Part shown: positions 40,882 to 47,065 of the stretch, piece by piece
How the letters are laid out: every line of letters begins with the position of its first letter
Position numbering within the stretch: position 1 is the first letter of the stretch
From: Candidatus Aegiribacteria sp.
Lineage (GTDB): Bacteria; Fermentibacterota; Fermentibacteria; Fermentibacterales; JCC-6
Reading direction: 5' to 3'
DNA: 47,065 bases
NCBI GenBank assembly: GCA_021108435.1
Contig: JAIOQY010000069.1
Span: 1-47,065 of the forward strand
Program-made: the position numbers and the translations under genes
Notes under the pieces: model-generated
What the model saw: the letters and a program-made list of their open reading frames with translations, nothing else
Database searches by the model: none
Told to the model about the DNA's origin: nothing

Positions 40882-43800
40882 ATGAAAAAGGATAATCTGA
40901 ATACAGACAAAGATACTATCACTCGTCCAGAGAATTCTTCAAGGGATGATGATATGCATATGGAAATTCTGAATTCTGTCATGGAGAGCATTCTGATTGT
41001 CAGTAACGATAATGTCATCTTATTCTGTAATCCGGTCCTTTACGAACTCTTCGAGGTCGAGATGACTGAAAATCTTATCGGAAGATCTTTCCTGGATTTT
41101 GTCTCCAGCGACCAACGGAATATCGTGTCCAGCCAGACTGATAGAAGAAAAGATGGTGAATCTTCAAGGTACGAGCTTTCGATTGTCACGGAGAAGAATA
41201 ACAGGAAAACAGTATCACTTTCAGTCGTTCCGAGAAAAGACAAAGAGGGTAGAATAACAGGTTCTTTTGCCACAATATCAGACATCACAGAACGAAAGCG
41301 GATCGAACTTGAACTTGCCGAGAGTGAAAATCGCTTCAGAGATATTGCGCTTTGCAGCGCGGACTGGGTATGGGAGATAGACGCATCCAGCAGGTATACG
41401 TTCTGCTCTGATAACGTAATAAGCCTTATCGGATGCACAGCTTCTGAAGTACTTGGGAAAACACCGTTTGATTTCATGACAGCTGAGGATTCCAGTAGTA
41501 TCTCAAAGATTTTCCAACTGATTGCTTTGAAGAAAATGAATATCGTCGATATGGAAAACAGAATTCTTGATAAAGATGGAAATATCCATATCTTACTGAC
41601 AAATGGAGTTCCTATCCTCGATGAAAACGGCGATCTTCTTGGCTATCGTGGGGTAGACAGAGACATTACTGAACAGAGAAAATCCGAAGATGAACTGAAT
41701 GAAGCGCTGAAGACAAATGAAACCATTCTGGAATCCGTGCCTTTCGGAATAATGATAATCGGCAGAGACAAGAGAATAATCAGCGCAAACAGAATTGCGA
41801 GAAATATTCTTGGAAGAAAACCAGAAGAGTTAGAAGGAAATATCTGCCATGATTTCATATGTCCGACAGAGATTGGAAGATGTCCTATTCTTGACCTTGG
41901 CGAAAAGGTTGACGATTCCGAGAGAATTCTGCTGACCAGAGATAAAAAGAGAATACCTATAATTAAATCAGTCGTTCCGATTGAACTTAACGGTGAAAAC
42001 GTTCTTCTTGAAGCTTTCGTCGATATATCCAGTCAGAAAAGAGCCGAGGAGGAAGCAAAAAAGGCCAGCAGTATTAAAAGCGCGTTCCTCGCGAATATGA
42101 GTCATGAAATCAGAACACCTATGAACGGCGTCATAGGCATGACAGGACTCCTGCTCGAAACTGATCTGAATCCTGAACAGAGGGATTTCACTGAGACGAT
42201 ACAGGAAAGCGCTGAATCACTCATGTCAATTATCAATGATATCCTGGATTTCTCTAAAATGGAAGTCGGTAAACTTGAACTGGAAGAAATAGATTTTGAT
42301 CTTCGCACAATGCTCGGAAGTATTGCTGATCTTGCAGCCGTCCGCTTATGTGAGAAAAATATTGAATTAATGATGAATATAGATTCTGAAGTCCCATCAC
42401 TTCTTAAAGGTGACCCCGGCAGGTTGAGGCAGATAATCATCAATCTTCTTGGAAATGCGATTAAATTCACTTCGGAAGGCGAGATAGTCCTAACCGTAGA
42501 TATAGTACAAGAAGCTGAGAAGAGGGTTCTTCTTAAATTCTCTGTTACCGATACAGGAGTCGGTATTTCACAGGACAAACTCCGGAATCTGTTCGATCCT
42601 TTTACCCAGGCGGATTCTTCAACAACCCGAAGATATGGAGGCACGGGGCTTGGCCTGACCATTTCCAGACAGATCGCAGATCTGCTTGGAGGCGAAATAG
42701 GCGTTGAGAGTACACCTGGAAAGGGTTCAACCTTCTGGTTCACAGCTGATATGATAATCAGGAAACCCGCACAGGTTTCCAGGAAAATAAAGACTGATGA
42801 ATCCACTCTTCTCAACTCACTGAAAATTCTTATTGTGGATGATAATCATACAAACAGAATTATTCTTGCAGGTATGATGAAAAAATGGGGCTGCAGGTAC
42901 CAGGAAGCAGACTCAGGCAAGTCCGCGCTGAATATTCTGAGAGATGCCCTTTTAAATGATGATCCATTCGATATAGCTGTTCTGGATATGCAGATGCCGG
43001 ACATGGACGGTGAAACCCTTGGAAGGAAGATCAAGAGTGACCCTAACCTGAAAGATACATTGCTTTTAATCATGTATACATCCATAGCAGCGCGTGGAGA
43101 TGCCTCCAGGATGATGCAGGCAGGCTTTTCCGCCTATCTGACCAAACCTGTGAAGATATCCCAGTTTCGGGATTGCTTAATAAGCATGAACGTGATGGAT
43201 GGCCAGTGTAGTACACGAATTGAGAGCAGAGGTATCATCACAAAACACTCTTTAGCGGAACTAAGAAAGGAAGAATTCAGAATCCTTCTTGCAGAAGATA
43301 ATCCGGTAAATCAGAAAGTAGCCCTGAAAATGCTCGAGAAACTCGGATATTCCGCAGTCCCCGTTGAGAACGGTATGGAAGCCGTTCGTGAGCTTAAAGA
43401 AAATGTTTACGATCTTGTGTTGATGGATATTCAGATGCCGGAAATGGATGGATTTGAGGCAACATACATCATCAGAGATCCGCAGTCATCTGTTCTGAAT
43501 CATGAAGTGCCTGTTATAGCCATGACTGCTCACGCCATGGATGGTGACAGGGAGAAATGCATTCAGGCCGGAATGGATGATTATATTTCCAAACCAGTTA
43601 AACCAGAAACACTAACCAGGATGATTCAGAAAGTCCGCTCCAGAGAATTCATTTCTGAAGCAAAACGGAAGACCGGGAAAGAGAAAAAGGAATTTGCCGT
43701 ATTTGACAGATCAGTTCTCAGGGAATCACTCGGAGATGATGATGAACTTGTCAAAGAGATTCTTGATCTTTTCAAGAGCAATGCTGATGAAATCATGACA

Positions 43801-44016
43801 TCATTGAAGAATGCAGCTTCAGTGAATGATATTGAATCAGTCAGAAAATACGCACATTCATTAAAGGGTTCATCCGGTAATATTGGAGCAAAAGCCCTGC
43901 TGGAAATAATGAAAAGCATTGAGAAAGCTTGCTCTGATGGTGATTTGAATGCAGTTGAAAACATGATCAGACAATCAGAAGAAGATTATACTGACCTTAT
44001 GGAGGAACTTGAATAG
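40882..44016 (+). CDS. Hybrid histidine kinase: PAS-PAS-PAS-HisKA-HATPase-REC-REC-HPt
   Basis: This 1044-residue protein has no membrane helix, so it is probably a cytosolic sensor. Three PAS domains lie at about 15-135, 145-275 and 285-390. The HisKA helix has phospho-acceptor His408 in MSHEIRTPMNGV. The ATPase domain (about 450-620) has an N-box (LLGNAIKFT), DTGVGIS and GTGLGLTIS. REC1 phospho-acceptor is Asp702 in VLDMQMPDMDG. REC2 phospho-acceptor is Asp849 in LMDIQMPEMDG, with KP at the end. The HPt domain has His992 in AHSLKGSSGNIGA. All phosphorelay residues are present (BarA/ArcB-like logic). ATG 40882 has GAGG seven bases upstream. The following gene, 38 bases on, encodes a receiver-bearing motor ATPase and is an obvious candidate output. 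Confidence 0.95.
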   Translation: MKKDNLNTDKDTITRPENSSRDDDMHMEILNSVMESILIVSNDNVILFCNPVLYELFEVEMTENLIGRSFLDFVSSDQRNIVSSQTDRRKDGESSRYELSIVTEKNNRKTVSLSVVPRKDKEGRITGSFATISDITERKRIELELAESENRFRDIALCSADWVWEIDASSRYTFCSDNVISLIGCTASEVLGKTPFDFMTAEDSSSISKIFQLIALKKMNIVDMENRILDKDGNIHILLTNGVPILDENGDLLGYRGVDRDITEQRKSEDELNEALKTNETILESVPFGIMIIGRDKRIISANRIARNILGRKPEELEGNICHDFICPTEIGRCPILDLGEKVDDSERILLTRDKKRIPIIKSVVPIELNGENVLLEAFVDISSQKRAEEEAKKASSIKSAFLANMSHEIRTPMNGVIGMTGLLLETDLNPEQRDFTETIQESAESLMSIINDILDFSKMEVGKLELEEIDFDLRTMLGSIADLAAVRLCEKNIELMMNIDSEVPSLLKGDPGRLRQIIINLLGNAIKFTSEGEIVLTVDIVQEAEKRVLLKFSVTDTGVGISQDKLRNLFDPFTQADSSTTRRYGGTGLGLTISRQIADLLGGEIGVESTPGKGSTFWFTADMIIRKPAQVSRKIKTDESTLLNSLKILIVDDNHTNRIILAGMMKKWGCRYQEADSGKSALNILRDALLNDDPFDIAVLDMQMPDMDGETLGRKIKSDPNLKDTLLLIMYTSIAARGDASRMMQAGFSAYLTKPVKISQFRDCLISMNVMDGQCSTRIESRGIITKHSLAELRKEEFRILLAEDNPVNQKVALKMLEKLGYSAVPVENGMEAVRELKENVYDLVLMDIQMPEMDGFEATYIIRDPQSSVLNHEVPVIAMTAHAMDGDREKCIQAGMDDYISKPVKPETLTRMIQKVRSREFISEAKRKTGKEKKEFAVFDRSVLRESLGDDDELVKEILDLFKSNADEIMTSLKNAASVNDIESVRKYAHSLKGSSGNIGAKALLEIMKSIEKACSDGDLNAVENMIRQSEEDYTDLMEELE

Positions 44017-44054
44017 TAAATCACTCTTTCATTCAATGAATGCTGTAATGTAAG

Positions 44055-46787
44055 ATGAAACAGAAGATGCTGCCACTTGTACTGATTGTTGATGATAACG
44101 AATCCAGGAAAAATCAGCTGTTTGAATTGCTGCAGGGCAGTTGTGATTGCAGAGTAATCGAGTCTGCAGGAGGCCGAACAGGTCTTGAAATAGCTGCAAT
44201 TGATCAACCGGATCTGATTGTTGTTCCTTACCATATGTCCGGGATGGGTGTATCTCAATTCAGTTCCATACTGCAGAATAATCCTGAGACAGCCTGTATT
44301 CCCACAATAGTAACATTCGAGACAGATGATCTGATTAATTCAAAAATTCCATCCAAACCTGTAGGTGTTGTAGACAGTGTTGTCTGTCCTCTTGCTAACG
44401 TACATAAATTCCTTGATAAGATAACTCTTCACCTTAAAACAAAAGCTCACTGGTCTAAAGTTTACGCACCTGGAAAACATACCACTCCGGATCAGGCTCC
44501 ATCAGATTACGTTGATTTCATTCAATACCTTGAAAATGCTCTGAATCTCGATGAAGAAGCTGCCGGCAGGATGAAGTTGCTTGATCGATTGTCTCTATAC
44601 GATTCCGCAAAGGATATTGGAGTTGATGCGGAGGCTCTAGCTCGAAATATTGCTGAATATTTCCAATTTGCTTATCTCCCGTATATTGATCCTGATAGTA
44701 TACTTACAGATGTATTTCCGGCTCCTTTCAGCAGATCAAAACTCGTTCTAGCCATACGGGATTCTGATGGAGAAACCACATATGTTCTGAGCAACCCTTT
44801 CAATCTTGAACTCAGAGATACAATTGACATGGTTTCTCAGGGGAAAGAACCCCGACTTGGAATTTCTCAGCCAGAAAGCATTCTCGCTCTCTTAAAAACA
44901 TATGTTCCGAAAGAACAGGAAGTTAAGATTGTATCCTCAAGACTTGAAGATGGGGACGAATCAGATGATGGAAAAGATATTGCGTCTGAAACCAGACACG
45001 GCAGCGTACTGGAAATAGAGCATGAACCGGATAAGGATGATATTAACACTTCTCCCATCAAATATATAGCGGATAAAATCATTTTCACTGCTGTCGCTGA
45101 TACCGCAAGTGACATTCATATGGAACCGAAAGCCGATAAAGTAGTTGTCAGGTTTCGAATCGATGGTGATATGTATGACAAATTCACTCTCAAACCAAAA
45201 ACAGGTAAAACTCTTCTCAGTCGATTTAAGGTCCTGGCAGATATGGATATCGCTGAAAGACGGAAACCCCAGGACGGAGCTCTGGAAGCAAGGATCGGAG
45301 GCAAGTTCTTCAAAATGCGGCTTGCAACCACATCCACACCTTATGGGGAAAGTATCATCATTCGTCTTCTGGACATGGATTCCAGGCCAATGGAACTGGC
45401 TGAGCTTGGTATGACAGAGACTCAAGCTGAGACGCTGTATGAGGTTTCTCAGCAGCATTCGGGAGCGATAATTGTCGTAGGTCCAACAGGTTCTGGTAAA
45501 AGCACAACTCTTTACAGTCTTATATCGAATATCGATATCAAGAACCGAAGCCTGATGACCATTGAAGACCCCGTTGAATACACTATCTCGTATGCCAACC
45601 AGCAGGAAGTTAATGAGAAAGCCGGTGTAACCTTCGAAGCGCTTCTCAGATCAGCAGTAAGACAGGATCCAGACATCATCTTTCTTGGTGAGATCAGAGA
45701 TCCATTTACAGCAAAAACAGTGATGGACCTTACGAGTACCGGACATATGACATTCGGCACACTTCATTCTGCCAATACGACAACTTCAATAGGAAGACTT
45801 GAACGTCTTGGCGTTACAAGAGCTGACCTGGCAGACTCTATTCTTCTCATTTCAGCCCAGCGGCTCCTTAAACGTCTATGTCCTTATTGCAGAAACGAGA
45901 GACCAATTAATCCTGAGGAATCGGAAATGCTCGGTCTTTTCACGGAAAATATTCCCGATATAATAGCCGATCCCGTCGGATGCCCGAAGTGCAAGAACAG
46001 AGGTTATAAAGGTCGTCAGGGAATATACGAACTGCTCCGATTCAATCCTGAAGTTATCGAAATTGTCAGAAGCGGTGAATCAGTATCGGTCATGAGGCAG
46101 CGCTTTCATGATATCGGGCAATATCTTATGAGCGATCATGCTATTGATAAACTGAGAGATTTCACTGTCTGCTACAATGATATATATCATTCCATTCTTC
46201 TCGAGGAGAAAAGGCTTACAGGTTCTATCAGGAAGAACAGTACAACAGCATCTTTTCAGGTTCACAAAACTGATAAATCATTTTACGAGACAAGTACACC
46301 GGATGCTCTTGAATACTCAAAAGAATTCAAACCCGCTGAATCAGTCTCCACAACTGAATCCAGACCGTTCGAGAAACAAGAAAAAGCTGTTATTGAGAAT
46401 CAAACAGGAGGGAAGGCTCATACTGGAGCCAGAATCCTGGTTGTTGATGATGATCCTGATCTTCGCGAATTCATATCATTCATCCTGTCTTCCAACGGAT
46501 ACGATGTAACTTCAACAGGTGACGGGATTGATGCAATCGTAACACTCAGTAAGGAAAGTTTTGATCTGATACTCTCAGATGTCGATATGCCCAATCTGGA
46601 TGGATTCAAACTGCTTGAAACTATTACAAACAAAGGAATCGAAACTCCGGTTGTATTCCTCACAGCAAGGGATAATACACAGGATGAAGTCAAAGGTTAC
46701 GAATTAGGAGCTGAGGATTACATCAGAAAACCCATTCATAAGAATACATTACTTCTTAGAATCAAGAAAATACTAAAACGTATTTAA
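44055..46787 (+). CDS. PilB/GspE-type ATPase flanked by receiver domains
   Basis: This is a 910-residue protein. Residues 5-125 form a receiver-like domain that keeps the acidic pair D13-D14 but has Pro58 where the phospho-Asp should be (LIVVPYHMSG). Residues about 165-285 resemble the T2SSE N-terminal (MshEN) domain. Residues about 330-730 form the motor ATPase: Walker A GPTGSGKST from 476, an Asp box (SLMTIEDPVEY), Walker B DPDIIFLGEIRD, a His box (GHMTFGTLHSANT), and the zinc tetracysteine C609-x2-C612 and C643-x2-C646. After an acidic linker, residues about 792-908 form a second receiver with Asp842 in LILSDVDMPNLDG, DD near its start, and Lys in YIRKP. Usual PilB/GspE length is 500-600, so both ends are additions. 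No other pilus or secretion genes are in the window. It probably powers pilus or secretion assembly under phosphorelay control. Confidence 0.93.
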   Translation: MKQKMLPLVLIVDDNESRKNQLFELLQGSCDCRVIESAGGRTGLEIAAIDQPDLIVVPYHMSGMGVSQFSSILQNNPETACIPTIVTFETDDLINSKIPSKPVGVVDSVVCPLANVHKFLDKITLHLKTKAHWSKVYAPGKHTTPDQAPSDYVDFIQYLENALNLDEEAAGRMKLLDRLSLYDSAKDIGVDAEALARNIAEYFQFAYLPYIDPDSILTDVFPAPFSRSKLVLAIRDSDGETTYVLSNPFNLELRDTIDMVSQGKEPRLGISQPESILALLKTYVPKEQEVKIVSSRLEDGDESDDGKDIASETRHGSVLEIEHEPDKDDINTSPIKYIADKIIFTAVADTASDIHMEPKADKVVVRFRIDGDMYDKFTLKPKTGKTLLSRFKVLADMDIAERRKPQDGALEARIGGKFFKMRLATTSTPYGESIIIRLLDMDSRPMELAELGMTETQAETLYEVSQQHSGAIIVVGPTGSGKSTTLYSLISNIDIKNRSLMTIEDPVEYTISYANQQEVNEKAGVTFEALLRSAVRQDPDIIFLGEIRDPFTAKTVMDLTSTGHMTFGTLHSANTTTSIGRLERLGVTRADLADSILLISAQRLLKRLCPYCRNERPINPEESEMLGLFTENIPDIIADPVGCPKCKNRGYKGRQGIYELLRFNPEVIEIVRSGESVSVMRQRFHDIGQYLMSDHAIDKLRDFTVCYNDIYHSILLEEKRLTGSIRKNSTTASFQVHKTDKSFYETSTPDALEYSKEFKPAESVSTTESRPFEKQEKAVIENQTGGKAHTGARILVVDDDPDLREFISFILSSNGYDVTSTGDGIDAIVTLSKESFDLILSDVDMPNLDGFKLLETITNKGIETPVVFLTARDNTQDEVKGYELGAEDYIRKPIHKNTLLLRIKKILKRI

Positions 46788-46807
46788 ATAGTGACAGGGA
46801 CTATTTA
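46785..46807 (+). terminator. Weak AT-rich hairpin at the end of the ATPase gene
   Basis: TAAATAGT at 46785-46792, which begins with the stop codon, can pair with ACTATTTA at 46800-46807 around a seven-base loop. The stem is AT-rich and no T-run follows, so it is at best a weak or factor-dependent end. Confidence 0.25.
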
Positions 46808-46915
46808 TTCAAAACAAGCTGCCAGTACGGGGTTTGGCGTAATTCAGTGAATATATGACGTCCGATAAGGGATATTATGTAAAGTCATATGTATTGATAC
46901 CGCACAAATCTCTTA
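46808..46915. other. Non-coding stretch before the terminal repeats
   Basis: I find no gene here. It contains GATATTATGTAAAGTCA at 46871-46887, which is the inverted partner (16 of 17) of the start of the 69-bp repeats at 46916. The two could form a long hairpin with a 28-base loop. Confidence 0.5.
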
Positions 46916-47065
46916 TGACTGTACATAATATCATCAATATCCTTTATCCCCTTCTGGACAGATCAGCACAGAACAAGCTACTTTTGACTGTACATAATAT
47001 CATCAATATACTTTATCCCCTTCTGGACAGATCAGCACAGAACAAGCTACTTTTGACTGTACATA
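46916..47065. repeat. 69-bp direct tandem repeat, cut by window end
   Basis: Units begin with TGACTGTACATAATATCATC at 46916 and 46985, and a third starts at 47054 and runs off the window. The two complete units are identical except for one base (C or A in the CAATAT-C/A-CTTTATCC part). Because the entire 69 bases repeat, including any would-be spacer, this is a tandem satellite rather than a CRISPR array on present evidence. No open frame crosses it. Confidence 0.9.

Noticed and set aside
44055-46787. A full type IV pilus or type II secretion gene cluster
   Set aside because: Only the motor ATPase is present. No pilin, pilC/gspF, pilM-Q, secretin or prepilin peptidase gene is visible in the window.
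46916-47065. Possible CRISPR array at the window end
   Set aside because: The entire 69-bp unit repeats with one base change, so there are no differing spacers, and no cas genes are visible. It is a tandem repeat on present evidence.

Overview
The window looks like a chromosomal segment of a Gram-negative, probably anaerobic bacterium of the FCB superphylum or a related uncultured phylum. Signs of an outer membrane are a TonB-dependent receptor and lipoproteins. A secreted carboxypeptidase ends in a type IX secretion (Por-type) tail, which is largely an FCB trait. A large acyl-CoA dehydratase activase-like protein and a DUF512 radical SAM protein suggest an anaerobe. Base composition is moderate, genes are tightly packed with many 1-4 base start/stop overlaps, and TTG and GTG starts are common. 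The phylum assignment is inference, not seen directly.

Layout. 127-4979 (minus): two alkaline-phosphatase-superfamily hydrolases and a small membrane protein in one overlapping operon. 5163-10661 (plus): a 1394-residue BadF/HgdC-type double activase and an M18 aminopeptidase. 10664-12907 (minus): a VOC protein and an ABC-2 exporter pair. 12968-15309 (plus): a flippase-like membrane protein and a UDP-galactopyranose-mutase-like FAD enzyme. 15437-15863: a small two-helix membrane protein with a Cys-rich tail, split by a frameshift. 15884-19217: a cobalamin riboswitch, a BtuB-like receptor, three 35-bp hairpin repeats and a BtuG-like beta-propeller lipoprotein, which together form a B12 uptake locus. 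19275-23691: a PHP-glycosyltransferase fusion and two potassium channel/RCK proteins. 23695-23771 (minus): tRNA-Pro(TGG). 23930-27180: M14 carboxypeptidase, ribosomal protein L27 and imidazolonepropionase. 27217-32439: TPR/MshEN-like protein, DUF512 radical SAM protein, a degenerate histidine kinase and a phosphohexomutase. 32420-39340: a complete MoxR-DUF58-Bat (aerotolerance) cluster. 39418-40860: a sodium/solute symporter. 40882-46787: a hybrid histidine kinase with two receivers and an HPt domain, followed by a PilB/GspE ATPase flanked by receiver domains. 46788-47065: non-coding, ending in a 69-bp tandem repeat that runs off the window.

Two systems stand out. The first is the kinase-ATPase pair at the right end. 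The kinase carries a complete phosphorelay (His, two Asp, HPt His), and the next gene is a type IV pilus/type II secretion motor ATPase with an Asp-less receiver at its N-terminus and an apparently intact receiver at its C-terminus. This suggests direct phosphorelay control of a secretion or pilus motor. The second is the riboswitch-controlled BtuB/BtuG-like pair, an arrangement best known from Bacteroides, with a hairpin-repeat array between receptor and lipoprotein. Other notable items are a probable ATT start codon that restores a signal peptide, a pseudo-histidine kinase lacking the phospho-acceptor His, a GYDD potassium-channel filter, and a heptapeptide minisatellite in the BatC-like protein.
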